Source of the DNA: Rikenellaceae bacterium
GTDB lineage: Bacteria; Bacteroidota; Bacteroidia; Bacteroidales; Rikenellaceae
Direction: 5' to 3'
Assembly: GCA_017463585.1 (NCBI GenBank)
Contig: JAFTOX010000004.1
Location: forward strand, 248,001 to 312,000
DNA: 64,000 nt
Shown: positions 20,142-28,802 of the stretch, piece after piece
Numbering within the stretch: the first letter of the stretch is position 1
Layout of the letters: each line of letters opens with the position of its first letter
The notes under the pieces: model-generated
Database searches by the model: none
The model's input: the letters and a program-made list of their open reading frames with translations, nothing else
Told to the model about the DNA's origin: nothing
Position numbers and translations under genes: made by a program

Positions 20142-21098
20142 ATGAATGTAATTCTTTTGATCGTCGGCTTGGCGCTGATCTTGGTCGGAGCGAACTATCT
20201 GACCGATGGTTCGGCAGCGTTGGCACGACGATTCAAACTTTCGGAGTTCATTGTCGGACTGACCGTTGTCGCTATTGGTACCTCGACCCCCGAGCTGGTG
20301 GTGAGCGTGGTGTCGGCGCTGCACGGTAGCGGCGAGATGGCAATCGGCAACGTGACAGGCTCGAACCTCTTTAACGGGTTGCTGATTTTGGGTGTTTCGA
20401 CCCTGATTCGCCCCGTGCCCCTCACCTCGGATAACATCAAAAAGGATATTCCCCTCGGCATTTTGGCGTCGATCTTGCTGCTTGTGGTCTGCTGCGACGT
20501 GTTGCTCGGCAGCGACCTCTATAATAATATCGGTCGTGACGAGGGCATCATTCTGCTGCTGCTCTTTGTGGTCTTTATCAGCTACACCGTCTTTTCGGCT
20601 AAGGCGCCCGAGGACGAGGAGGTCGTTGAAGTGCAAAAGCAGACGCCTATGTGGTTGATTATCATTATGATCGTAGGTGGTTTGGCAGCGTTGGTATTCG
20701 GAGGAAATCTGTTCCAGACGAGCGCCGTTGAGGTGGCTCGCGCGTTGGGCGTGAGCGAGTCGGTAATCGCAATCACGTTGTTGGCGGGTGGTACGTCGCT
20801 GCCCGAGTTAGCGGCAAGCGTGGTTTCGGCATTGAAGGGCAAGGCCGAGATGGCAATGGGTAACGTGCTCGGCTCGAATATCTCGAACATCTTCTTGGTG
20901 CTGGGTGCGTCGGCAACGATCACACCGCTGTCGTTGGGCGGCATTACGATGGTCGACCTGCTGACGGTTTTGGGAGCGTCGATTCTGCTGTGGATCACGG
21001 CATTCAGCTTCAAGCGCAATAAAATAGACCGCCCCGAGGCGGTGATTTTGATCATAGCTTACTTCGTCTACATCGGCTATATGATCTCGCACCAGTAG
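20142..21098 (+). CDS. Calcium/sodium antiporter (CaCA, YrbG type)
   Basis: Inner-membrane cation exchanger of about 318 residues and ten membrane segments. The two inverted alpha-repeats are plain: GTSTPELVVSVVSALHG...GNVTGSN in the first half and GGTSLPELAASVVSALKG...GNVLGSN in the second. The halves are joined by an acidic loop (APEDEEVVEVQKQ, about 150-162). The ATG at 20142 is preferred to a TTG two codons upstream. The ion specificity cannot be told from sequence; the family exchanges Ca2+ for Na+, at times with K+. Confidence 0.92.
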   Translation: MNVILLIVGLALILVGANYLTDGSAALARRFKLSEFIVGLTVVAIGTSTPELVVSVVSALHGSGEMAIGNVTGSNLFNGLLILGVSTLIRPVPLTSDNIKKDIPLGILASILLLVVCCDVLLGSDLYNNIGRDEGIILLLLFVVFISYTVFSAKAPEDEEVVEVQKQTPMWLIIIMIVGGLAALVFGGNLFQTSAVEVARALGVSESVIAITLLAGGTSLPELAASVVSALKGKAEMAMGNVLGSNISNIFLVLGASATITPLSLGGITMVDLLTVLGASILLWITAFSFKRNKIDRPEAVILIIAYFVYIGYMISHQ

Positions 21099-21125
21099 CC
21101 GACGCTTGAACGGAGAAACGAACGA

Positions 21126-21157
21126 AGGGTTGCCCCGCAGTGGGACAACCCTTTTTT
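21126..21157 (+). terminator. Terminator after the antiporter gene
   Basis: AGGGTTGCCC with GGGACAACCCT (one bulge), then TTTTTT. It lies between convergent genes. The minus strand lacks a good T-run, so it mainly serves the plus strand. Confidence 0.8.
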
Positions 21158-21200
21158 CGTTAGCAAGAGAACAGATATTCCCTTGTCGTGGAGGTGTTCG

Positions 21201-22298
21201 TTATACGAAGGGAGCCTTCACAACCTCAGCCTTGATCTGACGACCACGGATCACAACCGTGATCTGCGAGCCAACTGCTGCGTGAGCCGTCTTGACATAG
21301 CCCATACCGATACCCTCGCGCAGCGTGGGCGACATTGTACCCGACGTTACAACGCCAATCACGTTACCCTCCTCGTCGGCCAATTCGTAGCCGTGGCGAG
21401 GAATACCGCGCTCGATCATCTTGAATGCAACCAGCTTACGCTCAACACCTTCGGCCTTCTGCTTTGCCAGCACCTCGCGGTCGATGAAATCCTTACCCTC
21501 GACAAACTTGGTGATCCAGCCCAGACCAGCCTCGATGGGCGAAGTTGTGTCGTCGATATCGTTGCCATAGAGGCAGAAACCCTTCTCCAAACGCAACGTG
21601 TCGCGTGCGCCAAGACCGATGTTCTTCAAACCGAACTCCTCGCCGGCCTTCCACATTGCCTCCCACAGCTTGTCGGCGTCCTCGTTCGCTACGTAGATCT
21701 CGCAACCGCCTGCGCCGGTGTAACCCGTGATCGAAAGAATTGCGTCCTTGATACCTGCGATCTCGGTCTTGCAGAAGGTGTAGTAGGTCATATCCTCAAC
21801 AGCCTCAGGACACATCTTCTGCACGAGTTTCATCGCCATCGGGCCCTGAATAGCCAGCTGGCAGATCTCGTCCGAAGCGTTGTAGAGCTCCTTGCCTGCC
21901 TCCAAACCGAACGCCTTGCCCTGCTCGCAGATGTGAGCCCAATCCTTGTCGATGTTGGCAGCATTGACCACCAGCAGATATGTAACTTCGTCAATGCGAT
22001 AGACCAGAATATCATCGACGATACCGCCCTTGCCATTAGGCAGGCACGAGTACTGCACCTTGCCGTCGAAGAGTTTCGACACGTCGTTCGAGGTGATACG
22101 CTGCAAGAAGGGGAGAGCCTTCGGGCCCTTGACCCAGATCTCGCCCATATGGCTCACGTCAAAGACACCCACGCCGTTGCGAACGGTGGCGTGCTCGTCG
22201 TTAATGCCCGAAAACTCGATGGGCATATTGTAACCCGCAAACTCGGCCATCTTGGCACCTGCTGCGATGTGATACTTGGTGAAAGGAGTGATTTTCAT
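21201..22298 (-). CDS. gcvT: Aminomethyltransferase (glycine cleavage T protein)
   Basis: Transfers the methylene group from the H-protein-bound aminomethyl lipoate to tetrahydrofolate, releasing ammonia. 365 residues, typical. It begins [29 protein letters not shown]. Family motifs are FDVSHMGEI (near 49-57), the folate-site region [21 protein letters not shown] replaced by [13 protein letters not shown] near 190, and the ending [16 protein letters not shown]. The other glycine cleavage genes are not in the window. The upstream gene is 21 bp away on the same strand. Confidence 0.95.
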   Translation of the reverse strand: MKITPFTKYHIAAGAKMAEFAGYNMPIEFSGINDEHATVRNGVGVFDVSHMGEIWVKGPKALPFLQRITSNDVSKLFDGKVQYSCLPNGKGGIVDDILVYRIDEVTYLLVVNAANIDKDWAHICEQGKAFGLEAGKELYNASDEICQLAIQGPMAMKLVQKMCPEAVEDMTYYTFCKTEIAGIKDAILSITGYTGAGGCEIYVANEDADKLWEAMWKAGEEFGLKNIGLGARDTLRLEKGFCLYGNDIDDTTSPIEAGLGWITKFVEGKDFIDREVLAKQKAEGVERKLVAFKMIERGIPRHGYELADEEGNVIGVVTSGTMSPTLREGIGMGYVKTAHAAVGSQITVVIRGRQIKAEVVKAPFV

Positions 22299-22319
22299 TG
22301 TGTTATAAATGTTTTAAGA

Positions 22320-23570
22320 TTATTTTTCGGTTGTAGTAGCGGTGTCGGCCGCGGGTGTTACAGTTGCGGGGCGTTCGCGGCGTTTGAGTGCCAACGAGGG
22401 GCAACGCTTGAACTCCTTCGAGCGATCGAACAGATAGCGATAGGTGACGTGCTGCTTGTGGCGGTTGGCGCAGACAAACTTCTCGACCATACGCATCATC
22501 ACAGGGTTGAAGTCGCCGATCCAAGCCAATTCGAGCGTCTTGTAGGGGAGCGTGCCCTCTTCGACCTTCTTCTCGAAGGCGCGGATCATACCCGACTCAA
22601 TGCCCTTGCCCTGCTGCTCGGGCGTAACGCCAAAGATCAGACCAAATGCGCGATCGACCTTCTTGGCAACCTTCAAGTCCCAAATGAAACGTAACTTATT
22701 GATCAAACCGAACTTACCGTTGAACTTGCCGATGATTCGGTTCAGGTCGGGAATCATAATGAAGAAACCGATCGGCTCGTCGTTATAGTAGGCGAAATAG
22801 ACCAGCTCGGGGTCGAGGATCGGGCGGAGCGTATTCATCAGTCCTCGTGCGTGCGCCTCGTCCATCTGCTGCACGCCCGTAAACATCGACCACGCCTTGT
22901 TATAGACCGTGCGGAAGCCCTCGATCACACGCTCCAAATCCTCCATTCGGATATGCTCGAAGCGGTATTCGCGCTGCTCCTCCAAGCGCTTCACGCGTGC
23001 ATAAACGGCCTCCGAGAGCGTTCCTGCGCTGATTCCGCGGGCGTAGGTATGCTGGTTGAAGTAGGTCTGGAAACCGTACTCCTCGAACATCTTCTGATAG
23101 TAGGGCGGATTGTAGGGGTTGGCGTAGAGCGGCTGGTGCTCGAAACCATTGACCAACAGGCCCCACCATTGGTCGCGCGAGCCGAAGTTGATCGGGCCGT
23201 CCATCGCCTCCATACCGTTCTCCGAGAGCCACTCACGGGCAGCGTCGAAGAGCATAAATGCCAGCTCGCGGTCGTCGATCGCCTCGAAAAAACCGCAACC
23301 TCCCGTAGGTTGCTCATTGTCGAGCATTGCCGTGCGGCGGTTGAAGAATGCAGCGATACGACCTACGCACACGCCCTTCTCGTCGAAAGCCAACCAGCGG
23401 CGAGCTTCGCCATCGTTGAACGAGTCGTTGCGCGCGGGGTCGAACACCGAACGAATATCATCATCGAATGGGCATACCCATTGCGGAGTTGCTTTGTACA
23501 GACGTTTGGGCAGGTCGATAAATGCGCGTTCGTCTTGCGCCGAGCTGACCACCTTCAATGTGTAACTCAT
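22320..23570 (-). CDS. GNAT-fold protein of unknown substrate
   Basis: 416 residues from the ATG at 23570 (a TTG start further up would overlap the promoter). It starts MSYTLKVVSSAQDERAFIDLPKRLY and has PQWVCPFDDDIRSVFDPARN near 36, matching a widespread Bacteroidetes family annotated as GNAT N-acetyltransferase-like, with two GNAT-like halves. VCVGRIAAFFNRR (about 80) and PIGFFIMIPDLNRI (about 265) look like the beta4/beta5 strands of such folds. The last 45 residues are basic and low-complexity. It is probably co-transcribed with gcvT, 21 bp downstream. The substrate is unknown. Confidence 0.7.
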   Translation of the reverse strand: MSYTLKVVSSAQDERAFIDLPKRLYKATPQWVCPFDDDIRSVFDPARNDSFNDGEARRWLAFDEKGVCVGRIAAFFNRRTAMLDNEQPTGGCGFFEAIDDRELAFMLFDAAREWLSENGMEAMDGPINFGSRDQWWGLLVNGFEHQPLYANPYNPPYYQKMFEEYGFQTYFNQHTYARGISAGTLSEAVYARVKRLEEQREYRFEHIRMEDLERVIEGFRTVYNKAWSMFTGVQQMDEAHARGLMNTLRPILDPELVYFAYYNDEPIGFFIMIPDLNRIIGKFNGKFGLINKLRFIWDLKVAKKVDRAFGLIFGVTPEQQGKGIESGMIRAFEKKVEEGTLPYKTLELAWIGDFNPVMMRMVEKFVCANRHKQHVTYRYLFDRSKEFKRCPSLALKRRERPATVTPAADTATTTEK

Positions 23571-23603
23571 AACTATAAGGTTGAATTTTCTTGAAAATCT
23601 TAG

Positions 23604-23611
23604 CAAATATA
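23604..23611 (-). promoter_or_regulatory. -7 box before the GNAT-like gene
   Basis: CAAATATA on the plus strand, read TATATTTG on the minus strand, 33 bp upstream of the ATG at 23570. Confidence 0.6.
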
Positions 23612-23623
23612 GCGATTATTTTT

Positions 23624-23631
23624 TACTTTTG
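23624..23631 (+). promoter_or_regulatory. -7 box before the receiver/PEP-synthase-like gene
   Basis: TACTTTTG matches TAnnTTTG, 20 bp before the ATG at 23652. It is 12 bp from the opposing -7 box, so the two promoters lie back to back. Confidence 0.6.
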
Positions 23632-23651
23632 TCTGCATAGATGCGATTAAT

Positions 23652-26636
23652 ATGATAGACCTCAACAATTATTCGACTCCCGGCGGCGAATCGACGTGCA
23701 GTGTGCCCTTCCGATTTATGCGCCACCGAATCCACAAAATCCTGCTCGTATGTTGCAGCTACGACGGCTATATCCTCGAAGAGGACGGCCACATCGAGGC
23801 GCAGATCAATCAGGAGTATATGGACCTCAATATGAGTAATCCCCCCTCGCTGACGCGTGTCAGTTCGACCTCCGAGGCACTCGAACGCCTCGAAACGGAG
23901 GGTGGTTTCGACTTCATTCTGACGATGTACAACGTGGGCGAGCCCGATGTGTTTGCCTTCTCGCGCATCGTCAAGGAGCGCTATCCCAAGGTGCCTGTGG
24001 TGCTGCTGACCAGCTTCTCGAAGGATATATATCGCCGCATCGAGGAGCAGGATCGCACGGCACTCGACTACATCTTCTGCTGGCACGGCAATGCCGATCT
24101 GATCATCGCCATCATCAAGCTGATCGAGGATCGAATGAATGCCGACAAGGATATCTTGGAGGGCGGTGTGCAGTCGATCCTGCTGGTTGAGGACTCGATC
24201 CGTTACTATTCGACCTATCTGCCTGCGATCTATAAGCTTGTGCTGCTGCAAAACAGTGAGTTTCTGAAAGATGCCTACAACGAGCAGCAGCAGATTCAGC
24301 GCAAGCGTGCCCGCCCGAAGATACTCTTGGCGACCAACTACGAGGACGCCGTGCAGATCTATGAACGCTATAAGGACAACCTGCTCGGAGTGATTTCGGA
24401 CGTGGGTTTCCCGCTGCGCCCGACCGACCGCAGTACCGACGAAAAGAAGGACGCGGGTATCGATCTCTGTCGCTTGATTCGTGAGGATAACCCGCTGATG
24501 CCCATTCTGTTACAGTCGTCCGAGGAGTGCTTCCGCGAGCAGGCCGAGTGGCTCGATGTCGGCTTCCTGCACAAAACCTCGAAGACGCTCCACGAGGAGC
24601 TTGCCGAGTACATTGGACGTGAGTTTGCGTTTGGCGATTTCGAGTTCCGTGATCCGGTCAATGGTACTCTGATCGGTCGCGCGAAGGACCTGCGTGATAT
24701 GCAGAAACTGATTGCGCAGATTCCCGACGCGGTATTCGAACACCACACCTCGCACAACCACCTCTCGAAGTGGCTCTATGCGCGCGGTCTGTTCCCATTG
24801 GCAGCGTCGATTCGCGCCCTCGACCGCGCCCATTTCGAGTCGATCGAGGAGCACCGCCAGAAGCTCGTTGCGCTGATACGCGACTACCGCACAATGCTCG
24901 GTCAGGGTGTGGTTGCACGTTTCGACCGCGATTCGTATAGTAGCACCATCGGTTTTGCCCGCTTGGGCGAGGGGTCGCTGGGTGGCAAGGCGCGTGGTTT
25001 GGCGTTCATTAACAGTATGTTGCAAAAGTACCACGAGTACAACAAATACGAAGATATCCGTATTCTGATTCCCCGCACGATCGTCATCGCAACCGACTAT
25101 TTCGACCGCTTTATCAAGGAGAACGAACTGCAATATGTCGTTGCGTCGGAGATGAGCGACGAGGAACTGCTGTCGGAGTTCGTGGCGGCACGTCTGCCCG
25201 AGCAGTTGATTTCGGAGCTGAAAGTCTACTTGGCTACGGTCGATTATCCGTTGGCGGTGCGTTCGTCGTCGAAGCTGGAAGATTCGCATTATCAGCCCTT
25301 TGCAGGTATCTATTCGACCTATATGATCCCCAACACCGAGGACAAGAGCCAGATGTTGCGACTGCTGAGCAAGGCGATCAAGAGCGTCTATGCCTCGGTC
25401 TACTTCGCTGCCAGCCGCGCCTACATCGCCACCTCGTCGAACCTGCTGAGTGAGGAGAAGATGGCGGTCATCGTGCAGCAGGTGTGCGGAACGTTGGAAG
25501 ATGGCTACTTCTTCCCGACGCTGTCGGGTGTGGCACGCTCGATCAACCACTATCCGATTGGCGACGAGCGAGCTGAGGAGGGTATCGTCAATATCGCACT
25601 CGGACTCGGCAAGATGGTGGTCGATGGCGGGCAGACGCTCCGTTTCTCGCCCCGCTATCCGCAGAAGGCGTTGCAGACATCGACGCTCGACCTGACGCTG
25701 CGCGATACGCAGCGCGAGTTCTATGCGCTCGATATGCGTCCCTCGTCGTTCCATATTTCGAGCGACGATTCGGTCAATCTGGCACGTCTGACCGTTGCCG
25801 ACCACGCCTCGATGCGCAACGTGCAGCACGCCGCCTCGACGTGGAATATGCTCGAAGGGACACTCTCCGAATCGCCCTACGACAAGGGACGTAAGTTGAT
25901 CACCTTCAACCGAATATTGAAATATGGCACCTTCCCGCTGGCGCAGATCATCGAGAACCTTCTGGCGATGGGCGAGCAGGAGATGCGCTGCCCCGTCGAG
26001 ATGGAGTTTGCGGTCAATCTGGACGTCAAAGCGGGCAACAAAAAGGTATTCAACTTCCTCCAAATTCGCCCAATCATCTCGACCAACGACGACATCTCGA
26101 CGCAGTGGGACGAGCATAGCGGCGACGGCGCTCTGATCTATGCCGAGCGGGCGTTGGGCGTGGGTGCAATGCACGGCATTTCGGACATCGTCTACGTCAA
26201 ACCGCAGGCATTCGACAACCTCCGCACCGAGCAGATCGCAACCGAACTGCTCGCTCTCAACGCCCGTATGCGCGACGAGGGTCGTGGCTACGTGTTGGTC
26301 GGTCCGGGTCGTTGGGGTTCGAGCGACCCCTTCTTGGGCATTCCGGTCAAGTGGTCGCACATCTCCGAGGCGAGGGTGATTGTCGAGTGCGGATTGGATA
26401 ACTTCCGCGTCGAGCCAAGCCAAGGCACGCACTTCTTCCAGAACGTAACCTCGCTCGGAATCGGCTACCTCACGATCAACCCCTATGAGGGCGATGGCGT
26501 GTTCGATGTCGATCGACTGAATGGTATGACAGCTACGGAGGAGGGCGAATTTCTGCGTCGCGTGAGCTTCTCGGAGCCGCTGACGGTCTATATTGATGGT
26601 CGAAATAACCGCGGAGTGATCAAAACGGCAAAATAA
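23652..26636 (+). CDS. Receiver-like / PEP-synthase N-domain fusion protein
   Basis: 994 residues, recognised in part. Residues about 30-160 look like a degenerate response-regulator receiver (KILLVCCSYDGYILEE; VPVVLLTSFSKD). A second receiver-like unit follows at 175-310 (SILLVEDSIRYYSTYLP; LGVISDVGFPL; PILLQSSEE). Then comes a helical linker, and from about 430 an ATP-grasp domain like the N-terminal part of PEP synthase/pyruvate phosphate dikinase (GSLGGKARGLAF near 440, YPLAVRSSSKLEDS near 533). The swivelling phospho-His domain and the PEP-binding barrel are absent. The C-terminal part has VGPGRWGSSDPFLG near 882. Role unknown; the design suggests a regulated phosphotransfer or ligase step. 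Confidence 0.75.
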   Translation: MIDLNNYSTPGGESTCSVPFRFMRHRIHKILLVCCSYDGYILEEDGHIEAQINQEYMDLNMSNPPSLTRVSSTSEALERLETEGGFDFILTMYNVGEPDVFAFSRIVKERYPKVPVVLLTSFSKDIYRRIEEQDRTALDYIFCWHGNADLIIAIIKLIEDRMNADKDILEGGVQSILLVEDSIRYYSTYLPAIYKLVLLQNSEFLKDAYNEQQQIQRKRARPKILLATNYEDAVQIYERYKDNLLGVISDVGFPLRPTDRSTDEKKDAGIDLCRLIREDNPLMPILLQSSEECFREQAEWLDVGFLHKTSKTLHEELAEYIGREFAFGDFEFRDPVNGTLIGRAKDLRDMQKLIAQIPDAVFEHHTSHNHLSKWLYARGLFPLAASIRALDRAHFESIEEHRQKLVALIRDYRTMLGQGVVARFDRDSYSSTIGFARLGEGSLGGKARGLAFINSMLQKYHEYNKYEDIRILIPRTIVIATDYFDRFIKENELQYVVASEMSDEELLSEFVAARLPEQLISELKVYLATVDYPLAVRSSSKLEDSHYQPFAGIYSTYMIPNTEDKSQMLRLLSKAIKSVYASVYFAASRAYIATSSNLLSEEKMAVIVQQVCGTLEDGYFFPTLSGVARSINHYPIGDERAEEGIVNIALGLGKMVVDGGQTLRFSPRYPQKALQTSTLDLTLRDTQREFYALDMRPSSFHISSDDSVNLARLTVADHASMRNVQHAASTWNMLEGTLSESPYDKGRKLITFNRILKYGTFPLAQIIENLLAMGEQEMRCPVEMEFAVNLDVKAGNKKVFNFLQIRPIISTNDDISTQWDEHSGDGALIYAERALGVGAMHGISDIVYVKPQAFDNLRTEQIATELLALNARMRDEGRGYVLVGPGRWGSSDPFLGIPVKWSHISEARVIVECGLDNFRVEPSQGTHFFQNVTSLGIGYLTINPYEGDGVFDVDRLNGMTATEEGEFLRRVSFSEPLTVYIDGRNNRGVIKTAK

Positions 26637-26683
26637 ATTCAAAAAAATCGCCGCTGCGAGTTACAATGTATAATAAAATTTAT

Positions 26684-26691
26684 TAGCTTTG
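26684..26691 (+). promoter_or_regulatory. -7 box before gdhA
   Basis: TAGCTTTG matches TAnnTTTG, with an expected leader of about 70 nt to the ATG at 26770. The -33 element is weak. Confidence 0.6.
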
Positions 26692-26769
26692 TAGATAGAT
26701 TAAAATCGCGCAAGCCGCGACAACGCAGAAAACATACATACAATCATAAACCTACAAACAACTTTTACT

Positions 26770-28104
26770 ATGAATGTAAACAAACTTATGGCGGATCTCG
26801 AACTCCGTCATCCCGGTGAGAAAGAGTATCTTCAAGCCGTACGTGAGGTACTGATGACCGTAGAAGAGGTCTATAATCAGCACCCCGAATTCGAGGCAAA
26901 TCGTATCGCTGAGCGTATCGTTGAGCCTGATCGTCAGTTCACTTTCAAGGTGACTTGGGTAGATGATAAGGGCGACGTTCAGGTGAATACCGGCTATCGT
27001 ATCCAGTTCAACAACGCTATCGGTCCCTACAAGGGCGGTCTGCGTTTCCACCCCAGCGTGAATCCTTCGATCTTGAAGTTCCTCGGTTTCGAGCAGATCT
27101 TCAAGAACGCTCTGACCACTCTGCCTATGGGCGGTGCTAAGGGTGGCTCGGACTTCAATCCTAAGGGCAAGTCGGCAGGTGAGGTTATGCGCTTCTGCCA
27201 GGCATTTATGACTGAGTTGTGGCGCCACATCGGTCCTGAGACCGACGTTCCCGCTGGTGATATCGGCGTTGGTGGCCGCGAGATCGGTTACCTCTACGGT
27301 ATGTACCGCAAGCTGGCTCGTGAGAATACGGGCGTGCTGACCGGTAAGGGTATGACCTATGGCGGCTCGCTGATCCGTCCCGAGGCTACCGGTTTCGGTG
27401 CTGTTTATTTCCTGCGCCAGATGTTGGAGACCGCAGGCGACTCGATCAAGGGTAAGGTGATCAGCATCTCGGGCTTCGGTAACGTTGCTTGGGGCGTGGC
27501 TACTAAGGCTACCGAGCTGGGCGCTAAGGTTGTAACTATCTCGGGTCCCGACGGTTACATCTATGATCCCGCAGGTCTGAACGAGGAGAAGATCGCTTAT
27601 ATGTTGGAGCTCCGCGCTTCGAACAACGACGTTGTTGCTCCTTACGCTGAGAAGTTCGCTGGCTCGACCTTCTTCGCAGGTCGCAAGCCTTGGGAGCAGA
27701 AGGTTGATATCGCAATGCCTTGCGCAACGCAGAACGAGCTGAATGGCGACGACGCTAAGGCGCTGGTTGCTAACGGCGTACAGATGGTTGCTGAGGTTTC
27801 GAATATGGGTTGTACCCCCGAGGCTATCGACACCTTCCTGTCGGCTAAGGTTCCCTACGGTCCCGGTAAGGCTGTGAACGCTGGTGGTGTTGCAACTTCG
27901 GGCTTGGAGATGACTCAGAACGCTCAGAAGTTGAACTGGACCGCTGCTGAGGTTGATGCTAAGCTGTTGCAGATTATGTCGTCGATCCACACCGCTTGCT
28001 TGGAGTACGGTCGTGAGGGCGAGTACATCAACTATATGAAGGGTGCAAACATCGCAGGCTTTATGAAGGTCGCTAAGTCGATGGTTGAGCAGGGTATTCT
28101 CTAA
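26770..28104 (+). CDS. gdhA: NADP-type glutamate dehydrogenase
   Basis: Makes glutamate from 2-oxoglutarate and ammonia, a main route of nitrogen assimilation in this phylum. 444 residues, hexameric family I. The substrate-site motif is LPMGGAKGGSDF with Lys124. GGLRFHPSVN precedes it, and the dinucleotide-binding GFGNVAWG is near 235. The start MNVNKLMADLELRHPGE fits the family. Codon use indicates high expression. It faces pckA across a 700-bp repeat-rich gap. Confidence 0.96.
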   Translation: MNVNKLMADLELRHPGEKEYLQAVREVLMTVEEVYNQHPEFEANRIAERIVEPDRQFTFKVTWVDDKGDVQVNTGYRIQFNNAIGPYKGGLRFHPSVNPSILKFLGFEQIFKNALTTLPMGGAKGGSDFNPKGKSAGEVMRFCQAFMTELWRHIGPETDVPAGDIGVGGREIGYLYGMYRKLARENTGVLTGKGMTYGGSLIRPEATGFGAVYFLRQMLETAGDSIKGKVISISGFGNVAWGVATKATELGAKVVTISGPDGYIYDPAGLNEEKIAYMLELRASNNDVVAPYAEKFAGSTFFAGRKPWEQKVDIAMPCATQNELNGDDAKALVANGVQMVAEVSNMGCTPEAIDTFLSAKVPYGPGKAVNAGGVATSGLEMTQNAQKLNWTAAEVDAKLLQIMSSIHTACLEYGREGEYINYMKGANIAGFMKVAKSMVEQGIL

Positions 28105-28129
28105 TCCCCAACTCATTACCTACAAATTG

Positions 28130-28157
28130 GGCCGCATCTTCGGGTGCGGCCTTTTTT
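28130..28157 (+). terminator. gdhA terminator
   Basis: GGCCGCA (28130-28136) with TGCGGCC (28145-28151), loop TCTTCGGG, then six T. Confidence 0.9.
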
Positions 28158-28160
28158 CAC

Positions 28161-28388
28161 GCCATATGGGCGTGTTTTGCTGTTTTCGGTTGTGGGGTCA
28201 TTAATCAGTTTACAAAACCAGCAATCTCTTGGCGAACTTTGCTCTTCTATTTTGTTTGCCATATGGGCGTGTTTTGCTGTTTTCGGTTGTGGGGTCATTA
28301 ATCGGTTTACAAAACCAGCAATCTTTTGGCGAACTTTGCCCTTCTATTTTGTTTGCCATATGGGCGTGTTTTGCTGTTTTCGGTTGTG
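28161..28388 (+). repeat. 97-bp tandem repeat, 2.35 copies
   Basis: Units begin at 28161, 28258 and 28355, each with GCCATATGGGCGTG. The last unit breaks off after about 34 bp. Copies 1 and 2 differ by about four bases. No open reading frame of note runs through it. It borders hairpin element copy 3. Confidence 0.9.
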
Positions 28389-28401
28389 CTTTCAGAATAC
28401 G

Positions 28402-28472
28402 CACGCGGTGGCGTGGGGCGGCGCGACTGAAAGTCGCGGGCGCCACCGCGTGTGTCAAAATCGAAGATTTTG
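28402..28472 (+). repeat. Composite hairpin element, copy 3
   Basis: Outer stem of 12 pairs (CACGCGGTGGCG at 28402-28413 with CGCCACCGCGTG at 28441-28452), G-rich bulge TGGGGCGG, apical hairpin CGCGACT-GAA-AGTCGCG (28422-28438), TGT, then the short hairpin CAAAATC-GAA-GATTTTG (28456-28472). It lies between convergent gdhA and pckA. Confidence 0.8.
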
Positions 28473-28500
28473 CCAATCTTAACTCAACAGAACCCGCCCA

Positions 28501-28540
28501 AAAACAAAAGAGGCACGCACCCTTGCGGGAACGTGCCTCT
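28501..28540 (-). terminator. Probable pckA terminator
   Basis: GAGGCACG (28511-28518) with CGTGCCTC (28533-28540). On the minus strand it is followed by TTTTGTTTTT. It lies about 260 bp past the pckA stop. Confidence 0.65.
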
Positions 28541-28802
28541 TTCATATTTGAGATTCGAATCTGCTGTGGAGTCTTGTGTGCGTGGCCGATCAATCAACCC
28601 TTAACGGTTTCGGGTCGCTCAACCTTGCCCATTCACTCTCGCCTCTTCACTCTCAACTCTCACCTCGCCCCCGTCCTGCAACCTGCACGCCGCCGATACA
28701 CCACTATCAAACCTTTCGGACGCGAAGTGCGCCTACGAGTCCATTTTTTGCGTCGAGCCTATTGCGAGTCGGAGCGGTCAAATTCGGATCGCTCCGTGTT
28801 GA
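28541..28802. other. Gap without recognised content
   Basis: This is the probable 3' untranslated region of pckA. A C/T-rich stretch with repeats of CTCTC-like words occurs at 28630-28680. I see no gene or clear motif. Confidence 0.5.

Noticed and set aside
21183..22694. 503-codon frame on the plus strand over gcvT
   Set aside because: It overlaps a clear gcvT on the other strand and shows no family motifs.
28161..28388. 97-bp repeats as a CRISPR array
   Set aside because: Units are directly adjacent with no unique spacers, and no cas genes are present.
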